Assembly (NCBI RefSeq): GCF_003952385.1
Contig: NZ_CP034444.1
Span: forward strand, 2,604,001-2,668,000
Direction of reading: 5' to 3'
DNA from: Mesorhizobium sp. M1D.F.Ca.ET.043.01.1.1
Lineage (GTDB): Bacteria > Pseudomonadota > Alphaproteobacteria > Rhizobiales > Rhizobiaceae
Length of the DNA: 64,000 nucleotides
Shown: piece after piece, positions 7,783 to 17,820 of the stretch
Layout of the letters: each line of letters starts with the position of its first letter
How positions within the stretch are numbered: the stretch's first letter is position 1
Translations under genes and position numbers: made by a program
Notes under the pieces: model-generated
What the model was told of the DNA's origin: nothing
Database searches by the model: none
The model's input: the letters and a program-made list of their open reading frames with translations, nothing else

Positions 7783-8793
7783 TTATCGCCGCGCCGAAAA
7801 CACCTTGAACATGCCGTCGCGCGCGATCTCGGCGTGGCTTGAGAAGGCTCCCGCCAGCACCTGTTCGTAGGGCAACTGCCGGTTCGCCACCATGAACAGG
7901 CGCCCACCTGGTTTCAGCGCCTTCGACGCCGCACGGATCATGCCTGAGCCGATGCCCGGCTCGGCAGCCCGGCCGCTGTGGAACGGCGGGTTCATGACGA
8001 TCGCGTCATAGCGCCGCTCGACCGTTTCCGACACCAGGTCGGTCCAGAAGAAACGCGGCGCGGCCACGGCTGCGCGGACATTGACCTTCGCCGCCTCCAG
8101 GGCCTCGAAATCCGCCTCGTAGAGATCGAGACCGGAGAGGTCCGGCGAGCGTTCCGAGACCTCCGCCGCCAGATAACCCCAGCCGGCGCAGAAATCGGCG
8201 ACGTTGCCCGCAAGGCCCCGCGGCAGGCTGTCCAGCAGAAGCTTCGAGCCGGCGTCGACGCGATCGAAGGAAAACATGCCGGGCGCGGTGCGGAAGCGGC
8301 CCGCAACGACCAGATCGGGATTGGCGACGCGAAGCGCGCGGGCCGCATCCGTTCCGGCCTGGCGGAACCAGAAGGCGACGCCGTGATGTTTCGGCAGGTG
8401 GGCTTCCAGCGGCGCCAGCGCATCGACGCGCTTGCGCAGGCTGTCGATGCCGTCCTCCTTGCCGCCGGCGACGACGATCAGCCCGCCCGGTGCCACGCGC
8501 TCGATCGCCTCGGCGATGCGCAGCTCGTTCTGGCCGCGATGCCGGCCGGCCAGCACCAGGGCGGTATCGAACCCGGAGGCTTCCGCTCGCGGCGTAACCC
8601 TGTGGCCTGTCGCCTGCAGGGCGCGAAAATGCGGCCGGAAGCCTTGCACGAGATGCAGCGCGCCATCGAAACCGTCGGGTAAGCGGAAACCGGGTTCGGC
8701 CCCCAGGAACAGCACGCGAGCGTCCCGCCCCGGCAGAGGGAGCGTCTCGGCCTCGAAGGGATGAAACAACGTCTTCAGCGGCTCTGCGACCAT
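7783..8793 (-). CDS. rsmC: RsmC-like 16S rRNA guanine-N2 methyltransferase
   Basis: This 336-residue class I methyltransferase has the two-part architecture of RsmC: a degenerate N-terminal MTase-like domain (about 1-150) and a catalytic C-terminal domain with the SAM-binding VADFCAGWGYLA and the target-amine motif NPPFH. The family methylates G1207 of 16S rRNA in the small subunit. It lies 70 bases downstream of the pnp terminator on the same strand and is probably transcribed separately. The exact base modified is inferred from the family; RlmG is a close alternative. Confidence 0.85.
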   Translation of the reverse strand: MVAEPLKTLFHPFEAETLPLPGRDARVLFLGAEPGFRLPDGFDGALHLVQGFRPHFRALQATGHRVTPRAEASGFDTALVLAGRHRGQNELRIAEAIERVAPGGLIVVAGGKEDGIDSLRKRVDALAPLEAHLPKHHGVAFWFRQAGTDAARALRVANPDLVVAGRFRTAPGMFSFDRVDAGSKLLLDSLPRGLAGNVADFCAGWGYLAAEVSERSPDLSGLDLYEADFEALEAAKVNVRAAVAAPRFFWTDLVSETVERRYDAIVMNPPFHSGRAAEPGIGSGMIRAASKALKPGGRLFMVANRQLPYEQVLAGAFSSHAEIARDGMFKVFSARR

Positions 8794-8810
8794 TCACATG
8801 CCCTTGAAAC

Positions 8811-8841
8811 AAAAACGGGCGCGACCTCGCGGCGCGCCCGT
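8811..8841 (-). terminator. Rho-independent terminator of rpsO-pnp
   Basis: On the minus strand a perfect 9-bp stem (ACGGGCGCG / CGCGCCCGT) with a nine-base loop is followed by TTTTTG. It sits about 22 bases after the pnp stop. Confidence 0.92.
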
Positions 8842-8862
8842 TCAACTATCCAGTCAGACCGA

Positions 8863-11013
8863 TCAGGCGGCGTCTTCCTCGCCTTCCGGCTTCTTCTTCT
8901 CCTGAACGATTTCCTTGCCGGTCGCCTGGTCGACGACCTTCATCGACAGGCGAACCTTGCCGCGCTCGTCGAAGCCCATCAGCTTGACCCAAACCTTGTC
9001 GCCTTCCTTGACGACGTCGGAGGTCTTGGCGACGCGCTCATTGGCGAGCTGCGAGATGTGGACGAGGCCGTCGCGCGGGCCGAAGAAGTTGACGAAGGCG
9101 CCGAAGTCGGCCGTCTTGACGACGGTGCCCTCGTAGATCTCGCCGACTTCCGGCTCGGCAACGATGGTGTGGATCCACTTCTTCGCAGCCTCGATCTCCT
9201 TGGCGTTGGCCGAAGCGATCTTGACCGTGCCGTCGTCCTCGATGTTGATCTTGGCGCCGGTCTTCTCGACGATCTCGCGGATCACCTTGCCGCCAGAGCC
9301 GATGACGTCGCGGATCTTGTCGGTCGGGATATGCATGACCTCGATGCGCGGCGCGAACTCACCAAGCTCGGCGCGCGAGGAAGAAATCGCATGCGCCATC
9401 TCGCCGAGGATATGCAGGCGGCCGTCCTTGGCCTGGCCGAGCGCGATCCCCATGATCTCCTCGGTGATGCCATCGATCTTGATGTCCATCTGCAGCGAGG
9501 TGACGCCATTGGCGGTGCCGGCGACCTTGAAGTCCATGTCGCCGAGGTGATCCTCGTCGCCGAGGATGTCGGAGAGCACGGCGAAGCGTTCGCCTTCCTT
9601 GATCAGGCCCATGGCGATGCCGGCCACCGGCTTGGCGATCGGCACGCCGGCATCCATCAGCGCCAGCGAGGTGCCGCAGACGGTCGCCATCGACGACGAG
9701 CCGTTGGACTCGGTGATCTCCGAGACGACGCGCAGCGTATAGGGGAACTGGTCGGCGGAGGGCAGCATCGGGCGGATCGCACGCCAGGCAAGCTTGCCGT
9801 GACCGATCTCGCGACGGCCGGGCGAGCCCATGCGGCCGGTTTCACCGACCGAATAGGGCGGGAAGTTGTAGTGGAGGAGGAACTTCTCCTTGTACATGCC
9901 GGTCAGCGAGTCGACATACTGCTCGTCCTCGCCGGTGCCGAGCGTGGCGACGACCAGCGCCTGGGTCTCGCCGCGGGTAAACAGCGCCGAACCATGGGTA
10001 CGCGGCAGGACGCCGACCTCGGAGACGATCTTGCGCACGGTCTTCAGGTCACGGCCGTCGATGCGCGAGCCAGTGTCGAGGATGTTCCAGCGCACCACCT
10101 TGGCCTGGAGCTCCTTGAAGACGCTGCCGATCTGTTCGGAGGCGTACTTTGCTTCCTCGCCTTCGGCCGGCGCGAACGCTGCCTTGACCTTCGCCTTGAC
10201 GGCGTCGACGGCGGCGTAGCGCGACTGCTTGTCGGTGATCTTGTAGGCCTCGCGCAGCTCGTCCCCGACGATCTTCAGCATCTCGCCTTCGAGCTCGGAA
10301 TAGTCCGGAGCAGTGAAGTCGCGCGGCTCCTTGGCGGCGACCTCGGCCAGCTTGATGATCGCCTCGATCACCGGCTGGAAGCTGTTGTGGCCGAACACGA
10401 CGGCACCGAGCATCAGGTCCTCGCTCAGCTCCTTGGCCTCGGATTCGACCATCAGCACGGCGTCTGCGGTGCCGGCGACGACGAGGTCGAGCTTCGATTC
10501 CTCCATTTCGTCGATATGCGGGTTGAGCACATATTCGCCGTTGATGTAGCCGACGCGGGCGCCGCCGATCGGGCCCATGAACGGCACACCGGAGAGCGTG
10601 AGCGCAGCCGAGGTGGCGACGATCGACAGGATGTCCGGATCGTTCTCGAGATCGTGCTGGACGACGGTGACGACGATCTGGGTATCGTTCTTGTAGCCGT
10701 CAGCAAACAGCGGGCGGATCGGGCGGTCGATCAGACGGGAAACCAGCGTTTCCTTCTCGCTCGGGCGGCCCTCGCGCTTGAAATAGCCGCCCGGGATCTT
10801 GCCGGCGGCATAGGTCTTTTCCTGGTAGTTGACGGTGAGCGGGAAGAAATCGAGGCCGGGCTTCGGTTCCTTCATCGAAACGACGGTGGCGAGAACCACG
10901 GTCTCGCCGTAGGTGGCGAGCACGGCACCGTCAGCCTGGCGGGCGATCTTGCCGGTTTCCAGGATGAGCGGACGGCCGCCCCATTCGATTTCCACTTTGT
11001 GATGATTGAACAT
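8863..11013 (-). CDS. pnp: Polynucleotide phosphorylase
   Basis: The 716-residue phosphorolytic 3'-5' exoribonuclease is part of the RNA degradosome. Two RNase PH domains ([20 protein letters not shown] in the second) are followed by a KH domain ([20 protein letters not shown]) and an S1 domain ([17 protein letters not shown]). The C-terminus ends in a short charged tail. Length and order match the family. The ATG at 11013 follows AAGGAC. It is downstream of rpsO with a 384-base leader containing several hairpins, the usual site of PNPase autoregulation with RNase III. A strong terminator follows. Confidence 0.98.
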   Translation of the reverse strand: MFNHHKVEIEWGGRPLILETGKIARQADGAVLATYGETVVLATVVSMKEPKPGLDFFPLTVNYQEKTYAAGKIPGGYFKREGRPSEKETLVSRLIDRPIRPLFADGYKNDTQIVVTVVQHDLENDPDILSIVATSAALTLSGVPFMGPIGGARVGYINGEYVLNPHIDEMEESKLDLVVAGTADAVLMVESEAKELSEDLMLGAVVFGHNSFQPVIEAIIKLAEVAAKEPRDFTAPDYSELEGEMLKIVGDELREAYKITDKQSRYAAVDAVKAKVKAAFAPAEGEEAKYASEQIGSVFKELQAKVVRWNILDTGSRIDGRDLKTVRKIVSEVGVLPRTHGSALFTRGETQALVVATLGTGEDEQYVDSLTGMYKEKFLLHYNFPPYSVGETGRMGSPGRREIGHGKLAWRAIRPMLPSADQFPYTLRVVSEITESNGSSSMATVCGTSLALMDAGVPIAKPVAGIAMGLIKEGERFAVLSDILGDEDHLGDMDFKVAGTANGVTSLQMDIKIDGITEEIMGIALGQAKDGRLHILGEMAHAISSSRAELGEFAPRIEVMHIPTDKIRDVIGSGGKVIREIVEKTGAKINIEDDGTVKIASANAKEIEAAKKWIHTIVAEPEVGEIYEGTVVKTADFGAFVNFFGPRDGLVHISQLANERVAKTSDVVKEGDKVWVKLMGFDERGKVRLSMKVVDQATGKEIVQEKKKPEGEEDAA

Positions 11014-11397
11014 ATCTTGTCCTTCATATGCGGAAAGGGCCGCGCCGTCTCAACGGTCGCGGGGCATCCCTTTCCTGGCTTCCTTCGGGCAGCCACGGGC
11101 AAGACAACGGGAAGCTCGATAATCCGGCGTATTGCCGAGCGAGCATCCTGCAATCCTGCCCCATGACCGTCCACGGGCGGTTCCGAATGGCCCTCTGCAC
11201 TTTCGGAACCAGGTCTGGCCGACCGGTCGGCCGGCCTTGCGCATGACGCCGAAAATCCCTGTTTCCGGAACGCGCCCTGCGCGAATGCGAATTTCGAGAG
11301 CGCTTCGCGCTCCATTCTCAGCATCGAGACACCGGACCAGCCGATGCGCCAATGCGCGACCGGCGGGCTCTCCGCAGAGAGCCCGCCGGTCAATTCG
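11014..11397 (-). other. pnp leader / rpsO-pnp intergenic region
   Basis: This 384-base stretch has no supportable gene. It holds a perfect 16-bp palindrome at 11217-11232 (GGCCGACCGGTCGGCC), a small GAGCGC-GAA-GCGCTC hairpin near 11300-11315, and the 13-bp stem at 11359-11390. In enterobacteria the equivalent leader is cut by RNase III and controls pnp; the same role here is inference. Confidence 0.6.
11359..11390 (-). terminator. Stem-loop after rpsO (possible terminator or processing site)
   Basis: A perfect 13-bp stem (ACCGGCGGGCTCT / AGAGCCCGCCGGT) with a six-base loop starts eight bases after the rpsO stop. No U-tract follows in either direction, so it may be an RNase III site or 3'-end protector rather than a true terminator. 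Confidence 0.6.
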
Positions 11398-11667
11398 TCA
11401 GCGACGCAGACCGAGCTTGTCGATCAGCGTCTGATAGCGCGCGTCATCCTTGCGCTTGAGGTAGTCAAGCAGGCTGCGGCGCTGGGAAACGAGAGCAAGC
11501 AAACCACGGCGGGAATGGTTATCCTTCTTGTGGTCCTTGAAGTGCTCCGTCAGGTTCTTGATGCGCTCGGAAAGGATGGCAACCTGGACTTCCGGGGACC
11601 CGGTATCGCCCTTGGCGGTTGCGAATTCAGTCATCAATTCCTTCTTGCGATCGGCAGTAATCGACAT
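11398..11667 (-). CDS. rpsO: 30S ribosomal protein S15
   Basis: The 89-residue S15 binds the central domain of 16S rRNA and nucleates platform assembly. The sequence runs from [16 protein letters not shown] to the typical C-terminus [12 protein letters not shown], with the conserved [14 protein letters not shown] and DHHSRRGL-like segment ([18 protein letters not shown]). The ATG at 11667 follows AAGGAAAAACACG. It is paired with pnp downstream, as in most proteobacteria, but corA separates it from truB. Confidence 0.98.
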   Translation of the reverse strand: MSITADRKKELMTEFATAKGDTGSPEVQVAILSERIKNLTEHFKDHKKDNHSRRGLLALVSQRRSLLDYLKRKDDARYQTLIDKLGLRR

Positions 11668-11857
11668 CGTGTTTTTCCTTATCTGTTCGAGGAAACGGGA
11701 CGCCCACAGCCGGGATGTCGTCCAGCAGGGGCCGGTGCAAGCGACGCGTCAGGGCGCGAAGCTGCGGCGCATATAGTGCAATTTCCTGCAAAACGCCAGC
11801 CTAATCGTCGAGCCGGCTTGTCGCAGGTCTTGCCGCAAAAACAGAGGGTTCCGCCCG

Positions 11858-12946
11858 CTACAGCCACTTCTTCCATTTGAAGAAGGCGACGAGCCCGACG
11901 GCGACGACCAGCATGAACAAAAGTGCCGCCGGGTAGCCGTAGTAAGCCTTCAGCTCCGGCATGTTCCAGGGCGAGCTTTCCGGCTCGAAATTCATGCCCC
12001 AGACACCGACAAGGAAGGTAAGCGGCATGAAGATCACCGAGACGATCGTCAGATAGGAGATGACGTCGTTGGTACGCGCCTGGGTCAGCGACAGATGCAT
12101 CTCGATCAGGCCGGTCAGCATGTCGCGCTGGTTCTCGACCAGCTCGATCAGCCGCAGCGCATGGTCGAGCGTGTCGTTGAAGAAGATCTTGGTCTCTGCC
12201 GTTACAAAGGGAACGTCGTTGCGGATCAGCGTCGCCAGCGCATCGCGCATCGGCCACAGCACTCCCTTCAGCACATTGGCGTCCCGCCGCAACTCGTGCA
12301 GCTGCCGCATCTGATGCTTGTGCGGCGTGTTCAGCATCTGGTCCTCGATGCCGTCGACCAATTCGCTCGCCGCCTCGATCGGCGGGAAATAGCTGTCGAC
12401 GATGGCGTCGATTAGCGCATAGGCGAGATAGTCGGCGCTGCGCGAGCGCAGCCGGTTGGGCATGGCCGCCGCGATGCGCTTGCGCACGGGGTCGAACGGA
12501 TCGCCTTCGCGCTCCTGGAAGGTGACGACGAAGCTCTTGCCGAAGAACACCGCGATCTGCTCGTAGCGGTGCGCGGTGACATCGTCGATCATGCGCATGG
12601 CGACGAAGGCATGGTCCTCGAAGAAATCCACCTTCGGCCGCTGGCCGGTGTTGACGACATCCTCCAACGCCAGCGGATGCAGGTTGAAAATCCGGCCGAT
12701 CTCCTCGATCAGCGGGATGTTGGCAAGTCCGGTGCAGTCCAGCCAGACGAGCGGCCATTTTTCGCAATGGGCGTTGAGCTCGTCGATGCTGGCATTGTCG
12801 ATGGTCTTGAATTTTTCGGGCGAGATCAGCGTCAGCCTGAGCTCGCTGCGCCGCGCCGCCGGATCGGCGATCAAGGTGCCAGGCGAAGCTCCAACTGGCG
12901 GCCGGCGGGTTTTCAACGGCGCCCGTTTCCTGTCGCTGTCAGCCAT
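11858..12946 (-). CDS. corA: CorA-family magnesium/divalent metal transporter
   Basis: This 362-residue protein has a long cytoplasmic N-terminal funnel domain and two C-terminal membrane helices. Between the helices lies the selectivity motif GMN (VGVWGMNFEPES), which defines CorA. The C-terminus is the basic FFKWKKWL. It probably imports Mg2+ or other divalent ions as a pentamer. Its place between truB and rpsO is unusual, because those two are usually adjacent in the nusA-pnp block. It has its own 121-base upstream gap, so independent transcription is possible. Confidence 0.95.
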   Translation of the reverse strand: MADSDRKRAPLKTRRPPVGASPGTLIADPAARRSELRLTLISPEKFKTIDNASIDELNAHCEKWPLVWLDCTGLANIPLIEEIGRIFNLHPLALEDVVNTGQRPKVDFFEDHAFVAMRMIDDVTAHRYEQIAVFFGKSFVVTFQEREGDPFDPVRKRIAAAMPNRLRSRSADYLAYALIDAIVDSYFPPIEAASELVDGIEDQMLNTPHKHQMRQLHELRRDANVLKGVLWPMRDALATLIRNDVPFVTAETKIFFNDTLDHALRLIELVENQRDMLTGLIEMHLSLTQARTNDVISYLTIVSVIFMPLTFLVGVWGMNFEPESSPWNMPELKAYYGYPAALLFMLVVAVGLVAFFKWKKWL

Positions 12947-13067
12947 GTATCCCTCGACGCCGAGCGCCCGTCAGCCTGAGTCTCGCACTGAAACTAACGC
13001 ATGACGTCGCCGACCGGAATCGGTTTTCAGAAAGGACCAAGCGCAGATTCAAGGCTTTAGAGGAGAC

Positions 13068-14030
13068 TTACCCGACAAAGACGCGCTTGGGCTTGAACAT
13101 GCCCTGCTCGATGGCGCCGATGGCGACGAGCTTGCCGCGCGCGGTGGCGCAGGCCTCCTCGGCCTCGACCGGCGCATCGCGGCCGCGAATGATGACGGGG
13201 TTGCCGAGGCGGATCTTGGTCGCCGCGTCGTCGCTGACGGCGACCTGCGGCAGGCAGTCGAGCGCCGCGGCGGTATCGACCAGCAGCTGATCGATGGCAC
13301 CGAAATCGGCCGGCGCCTCGGCTTCCTCGCCAGAATTCTCATCGGCCCTGCCGCCGAAGCGCGCGGCTTCGAGCTCGGCGACGGTGACGAAATCGTCCGC
13401 CGTGAACGGCTCGACCTCGACGCGGCGCAGTTCGGCGATATGGCCGAAGCAGCCCAGATCGCGGCCCATGTCGCGCGCAAGCGAACGCACATAGGTGCCT
13501 TTGCCGCATTCGACCTCGAAGACGGTCTTATCGGCGCCATGCTCGACGATGTCCAAACGGCCGATCTCGATCTCGCGGGCGGGAATTTCGACGGTCTCGC
13601 CGTCGCGGGCAAGGTCGTAGGCGCGTTCGCCGGCGATCTTTATGGCCGAGAATTGCGGCGGCGTCTGCATGATGATGCCGGTGTATTCCGGCAGCAGCGC
13701 CCTCACCTCGGCCTCGGCCGGGCGCCGGTCGGAGCTGTTCGTCACCGGCCCTTCGAGGTCGTCGGTCGAGCGCTCCTCGCCCCAGGCGACGGTGAAGCGG
13801 TAGACCTTGGCGCCGTCCTGCACATAAGGCACGGTCTTGGTCGCCTCGCCGAGCGCGATCGGCAGCATGCCGGAAGCGAGCGGATCGAGCGTGCCGGCGT
13901 GGCCGGCCTTCTCCGCCTGGAACAGCCATTTGATCTTGGAGACCGCTTCGGTCGAGCCCATGCCGACCGGCTTGTCCAGCACCACCCAGCCGGAAACCGG
14001 CCTGCCCTTCTTCTTGCCGCGACGCGCCAC
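13068..14030 (-). CDS. truB: tRNA pseudouridine(55) synthase TruB
   Basis: The 320-residue enzyme converts U55 of tRNA to pseudouridine. Catalytic aspartate motif [14 protein letters not shown] is near 36-50, and the conserved [12 protein letters not shown] is also present. The C-terminal region carries a TruB_C-like segment, after an alphaproteobacterial insertion. The start is GTG at 14030, immediately after the rbfA TAA with no intervening base, so translation is probably coupled. It ends the rimP-to-truB run; corA follows. Confidence 0.97.
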   Translation of the reverse strand: MARRGKKKGRPVSGWVVLDKPVGMGSTEAVSKIKWLFQAEKAGHAGTLDPLASGMLPIALGEATKTVPYVQDGAKVYRFTVAWGEERSTDDLEGPVTNSSDRRPAEAEVRALLPEYTGIIMQTPPQFSAIKIAGERAYDLARDGETVEIPAREIEIGRLDIVEHGADKTVFEVECGKGTYVRSLARDMGRDLGCFGHIAELRRVEVEPFTADDFVTVAELEAARFGGRADENSGEEAEAPADFGAIDQLLVDTAAALDCLPQVAVSDDAATKIRLGNPVIIRGRDAPVEAEEACATARGKLVAIGAIEQGMFKPKRVFVG

Positions 14031-14444
14031 TTATTCTTCGTCCTTGTCGTTATCCTGGTCGTCGAGGTCGCGCGCGACTTCGGGCGATTTCAGCAGTTCG
14101 TTGATCCTGGCGAAATTGTCGAAGGACGTGTCGAGCCGGAAGCGAATCTCCGGCATGTACTTCATCTGCCTGAGCGCGCCGGAGACGCGACCGCGGACGA
14201 ATTTCGCGTGTTTGTTGAGGGCCCCGACCACGGCATCGGCGTCGCCGACGCCGAGCGGCGAAACGAAAGCGGTGGCGATCTTGAGGTCGGGCGACATGCG
14301 CACCTCGGAGACCGAGACGACCGCGTTCTCGATCACCGGATCGATGATCTCGCCGCGCTGCAGGGTTTCGGACAGGGCATGGCGCACCTGCTCGCCGACG
14401 CGCAGCATGCGCTGGGAGGGGCCTGATGTTGTCGAACGGGACAT
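14031..14444 (-). CDS. rbfA: Ribosome-binding factor A
   Basis: RbfA is a small KH-fold protein that binds the immature 30S subunit and helps process the 16S 5' end. The likely start is ATG 14444 ([14 protein letters not shown]), giving 137 residues; a longer frame from 14492 adds 16 residues unlike the family. Conserved segments are [23 protein letters not shown] and [12 protein letters not shown]. The acidic tail [12 protein letters not shown] is common in alphaproteobacteria. It abuts truB directly and follows infB by 126 bases. Confidence 0.95.
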   Translation of the reverse strand: MSRSTTSGPSQRMLRVGEQVRHALSETLQRGEIIDPVIENAVVSVSEVRMSPDLKIATAFVSPLGVGDADAVVGALNKHAKFVRGRVSGALRQMKYMPEIRFRLDTSFDNFARINELLKSPEVARDLDDQDNDKDEE

Positions 14445-14570
14445 TTTCTTCAATCCTGAAATCGTGAAGCGCGGGATAGGACCGCGCCACATGTCTCAAA
14501 TATGAAATAAGGCTTTGGGCGGCAGCCTTTCGGCCGCCGCCCGGGGTCATTCCGGCAAGTATATCCGAAT

Positions 14571-17141
14571 TTAGAGCGTCCTGCTCACCATCTCGACGCG
14601 GAAGCACTCGATGACGTCGCCGACGCGCATGTCCTCGTAGTTCTGGAAGGCCATGCCGCATTCCTGGCCGCCCGGCACTTCAGAGACTTCGTCCTTGAAG
14701 CGCTTCAGCGTCTTCAGCGTGCCTTCGTGCACGACGACATTGTCGCGGATCAGGCGCACGCCCGCGCCACGCTCGACCTTGCCTTCGGTAACGCGGCAGC
14801 CGGCGATCTTGCCGACCTTGGAGATGTCGAAGATCTCGAGGATCTCGGCATTGCCGATGAAGGTCTCGCGCCGCTCCGGCGAGAGCATGCCGGAAAGCGC
14901 CGCCTTCACGTCATCGACGAGGTTGTAGATGATCGAGTAGTAGCGGATCTCGATACCGGCAGCGGCAGCGGCCGTACGCGCCTGCGCGTTGGCGCGGACG
15001 TTGAAGCCGATGATCGCAGCACCCGAGGTCTCGGCAAGCGACACGTCGCTTTCGGTGATGCCGCCGGCGCCCGAATGGACGATCCGCGCCCGCACCTCGT
15101 CGTTGCCGAGCTTTTCGAGCGCGGCATTGATCGCCTCGATCGAGCCCTGCACGTCGCCCTTGATGACCAGCGGGAATTCCTTGAGCCCGCTCGTCTGCAA
15201 CTGCGACATCATCTGCTCGAGCGAGCCGCGCTGGCCGGCATGCTTGGCCACCGCCTTCTCGCGCGCCAGGCGTTGGCGGTACTCGGTGATCTCGCGGGCT
15301 CGGGCCTCGTTGTTGACGACGGCGAAACGGTCGCCCGCCTGCGGCGTGCCCTGGAGGCCAAGCACCTCGACCGGCGTTGCCGGCGAGGCTTCCGGCACAT
15401 GCTCGCCACGATCGTTGACGAGCGCGCGGACACGGCCCCACTCGTTGCCGGCCACCAGGATGTCGCCCGGCATCAGCGTGCCGGTCTGCACCAGAACGGT
15501 GGCGACAGGACCACGACCCTTGTCGAGCTTGGCCTCGATGACCGCGCCTTCGGCGGTACGGTCGGGGTTGGCCTTGAGGTCGAGGATTTCGGCCTGCAGC
15601 AGGATCGCCTCGAGCAGCTTGTCGATATTGGTGCCCTTGGTTGCCGACACCTCGACGTCCAGCACCTCGCCGCCCATCGATTCGACGAACACTTCATGGC
15701 GCAGAAGCTCCGCACGCACCTTCTGCGGGTCGGCGTCGCGCTTATCGATCTTGTTGATCGCCACGATGATCGGCACGCCTGCCGCCTTGGCGTGATTGAT
15801 CGATTCGATCGTCTGCGGCATCACGCTGTCGTCGGCCGCCACCACCAGCACGGCGATGTCGGTGACCTGGGCGCCGCGGGCGCGCATCGCCGTGAAGGCG
15901 GCGTGGCCGGGCGTGTCGATGAAGGTGATCTTCTGGCCGTTCTTCTCGACCTGGTAGGCGCCGATGTGCTGGGTGATGCCGCCGGCCTCGCCGGAGACGA
16001 CATTGGCGTTGCGGATGGCGTCGAGCAGCGAGGTCTTGCCGTGGTCGACATGGCCCATGATGGTCACCACGGGCGGACGCGACACCAGATCTTCCGGACG
16101 GTCGGCGATATTGAACAGGCCTTCCTCGATGTCGGACTCGGCGACGCGGCGAACCGTATGGCCGAACTCCGAAGCGACCAGTTCGGCCGTGTCGGCGTCG
16201 ATGACGTCGCCCGGCTTCAGGATCTGGCCCTGCTTCATGAAGAACTTGACAACGTCCACGGCGCGCTCGGACATGCGCTGCGCCAGTTCCTGGATGGTGA
16301 TGGTTTCGGGCAGGATCACTTCACGCATGACTTTCTCGCGCGGCTCGTTGTGCATCGCGCGTTTGAACTTCTCCTGACGGCGGCGCATCGACGACAGCGA
16401 ACGACCACGGGCGTCCTCATCCGACAGCGCCGAATTCAGCGTCAGCTTGCCGCGGCGGCGGTCTTCCTCGCCCTTGGTGGGCTTGGCCGGACGCGCCACT
16501 TCGGGCGTGGCGAGGCGGCGGGCGGGTGCACCGGCACCGCTACCGGCTCCAGTACGCCTCGGCTTGGCCTCCTCCTCCTCGTCGGCCGTGGCGGTATCCG
16601 CGGCCTGCGGCGCGCGGCGGCGGGCCTCTTCCTCGGCGCGGCGGCGGGACTCGGCCTCGGCCTGGAGGCGCGCTTCTTCCTCGGCCTGGCGGCGCGCGGA
16701 TTCCTCACGCTCGCGCTTGCGCCGTTCTTCTTCCTCGGCGCGGCGCTTGCTCTCTTCCTGAGCGCGCTGACGGTCCTCGATCTCACGTGCCTTGGAACCC
16801 TCAAGCGCCTTGCGGCGCGCTTCCATCTCGCCGCGCGACAATTCGTTCAGCACCATGCCCGAGCGTTCCGGCGGCGGCGGCGCCTTCGGCGCTTCCTGCA
16901 CGGCAGGCGCGGGTGCCGCGGCCGCGGGCTTCGGCGCGAAGACGGACGGCGCCACCGGCTCCGGCTTGTCGCCGGGCAGCGAGAACTTGCGCTTCTTGGT
17001 CTCGACCACGACCGACTTGGTGCGTCCGTGCGAGAAATTCTGGCGCACGGTGCCCTGCTCCAGGCCGGGACGCTTCAGCGTCAAGGTCTTCTTCGGCGTA
17101 ACGCTCAACGTCTTGTCGTCGCCCGATTTCGTATCGTTCAT
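14571..17141 (-). CDS. infB: Translation initiation factor IF-2
   Basis: The 856-residue GTPase places initiator tRNA on the 30S subunit. The N-terminal third has an IF2-associated segment and a long charged helix (about 100-200, rich in [16 protein letters not shown] repeats). The G domain follows with [24 protein letters not shown] and NKIDK, then domains II-IV. The C-terminus is typical ([11 protein letters not shown]). It overlaps the upstream ylxR gene by four bases (ATGA). The length and coiled-coil arm match rhizobial IF-2. Confidence 0.98.
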   Translation of the reverse strand: MNDTKSGDDKTLSVTPKKTLTLKRPGLEQGTVRQNFSHGRTKSVVVETKKRKFSLPGDKPEPVAPSVFAPKPAAAAPAPAVQEAPKAPPPPERSGMVLNELSRGEMEARRKALEGSKAREIEDRQRAQEESKRRAEEEERRKREREESARRQAEEEARLQAEAESRRRAEEEARRRAPQAADTATADEEEEAKPRRTGAGSGAGAPARRLATPEVARPAKPTKGEEDRRRGKLTLNSALSDEDARGRSLSSMRRRQEKFKRAMHNEPREKVMREVILPETITIQELAQRMSERAVDVVKFFMKQGQILKPGDVIDADTAELVASEFGHTVRRVAESDIEEGLFNIADRPEDLVSRPPVVTIMGHVDHGKTSLLDAIRNANVVSGEAGGITQHIGAYQVEKNGQKITFIDTPGHAAFTAMRARGAQVTDIAVLVVAADDSVMPQTIESINHAKAAGVPIIVAINKIDKRDADPQKVRAELLRHEVFVESMGGEVLDVEVSATKGTNIDKLLEAILLQAEILDLKANPDRTAEGAVIEAKLDKGRGPVATVLVQTGTLMPGDILVAGNEWGRVRALVNDRGEHVPEASPATPVEVLGLQGTPQAGDRFAVVNNEARAREITEYRQRLAREKAVAKHAGQRGSLEQMMSQLQTSGLKEFPLVIKGDVQGSIEAINAALEKLGNDEVRARIVHSGAGGITESDVSLAETSGAAIIGFNVRANAQARTAAAAAGIEIRYYSIIYNLVDDVKAALSGMLSPERRETFIGNAEILEIFDISKVGKIAGCRVTEGKVERGAGVRLIRDNVVVHEGTLKTLKRFKDEVSEVPGGQECGMAFQNYEDMRVGDVIECFRVEMVSRTL

Positions 17142-17797
17142 TCCATATCCTCTGCGGCATCATCTTCGTCGGCAACGGCCGCAAGCATTGCCAAATCGTC
17201 CGGGGTTCCGCCCCGATACCGGTCGAGCGCGACCATGCGCTTCTCAACCGCCTTTCCCGCGTCCTGCGCGAGGACGGCAGCATGTATCACATTTGTACCC
17301 CCCAATGCCAAGCTCAACTCGGCCTCGGGGAAAAGTTTGTAGGCAAGGATGGCGGGGCCGCCGAGATGGACGGTTGCCCGCCGCGCCTGACTGATCTTGC
17401 GCACACCGTCGTCCGAGGCCTCGGTCGCGTGCAGCACGAGGAGCGCCTGCCCGTCGCGCACGGCGGCCTCCACCTTTGCGGCGCCGAGAACGACCGCTCC
17501 GGCCTTGCGAGCAAGACCCAACATACCCAGAGCGGATCTGGAAAGCAGCCCGTCGACCATGCCGCCGAGATCGGCGGGAACATCGACCTGCGCCTTGAAG
17601 GCCCGGGCAAACAGATTCTTCGCCGCAGCCTTGTCGATATGTAGGCGATCGGCGGTGACCCAGCAACCGCGGCCGGGCAGATTCCTCTTGATGTCTGGAA
17701 CGACGGCCGAATCCGGGCCGACGACGAAACGGATCAGCTCATCCGCGTCGGCCTGCCTGCGCGTAACGATGCAGGTGCGATCGTTCATCTCGTCCAC
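17138..17797 (-). CDS. YlxR-L7Ae fusion RNA-binding protein
   Basis: This 219-residue protein joins an N-terminal YlxR (DUF448) domain ([26 protein letters not shown]; about 7-75) to an L7Ae/YlxQ-like domain ([20 protein letters not shown]; about 85-185). In other bacteria the two are separate genes between nusA and infB; fusion is common in alphaproteobacteria. Both domains bind RNA and a role in ribosome assembly is likely. The frame opens at GTG 17797, but ATG 17788 with a nearby GGACGAG is also possible. It starts 24 bases after nusA and overlaps infB by four bases. Confidence 0.92.
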   Translation of the reverse strand: MDEMNDRTCIVTRRQADADELIRFVVGPDSAVVPDIKRNLPGRGCWVTADRLHIDKAAAKNLFARAFKAQVDVPADLGGMVDGLLSRSALGMLGLARKAGAVVLGAAKVEAAVRDGQALLVLHATEASDDGVRKISQARRATVHLGGPAILAYKLFPEAELSLALGGTNVIHAAVLAQDAGKAVEKRMVALDRYRGGTPDDLAMLAAVADEDDAAEDME

Positions 17798-17820
17798 GGG
17801 CTTTGCGATGCGCGTTCACC

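Noticed and set aside
8761..11166. Open frame of 801 codons antisense to pnp
   Set aside because: It mirrors the codon pattern of pnp, has no ribosome binding site and no domain.
14727..17342. Open frame of 871 codons antisense to infB
   Set aside because: The composition is an image of infB codon bias; no family resemblance.
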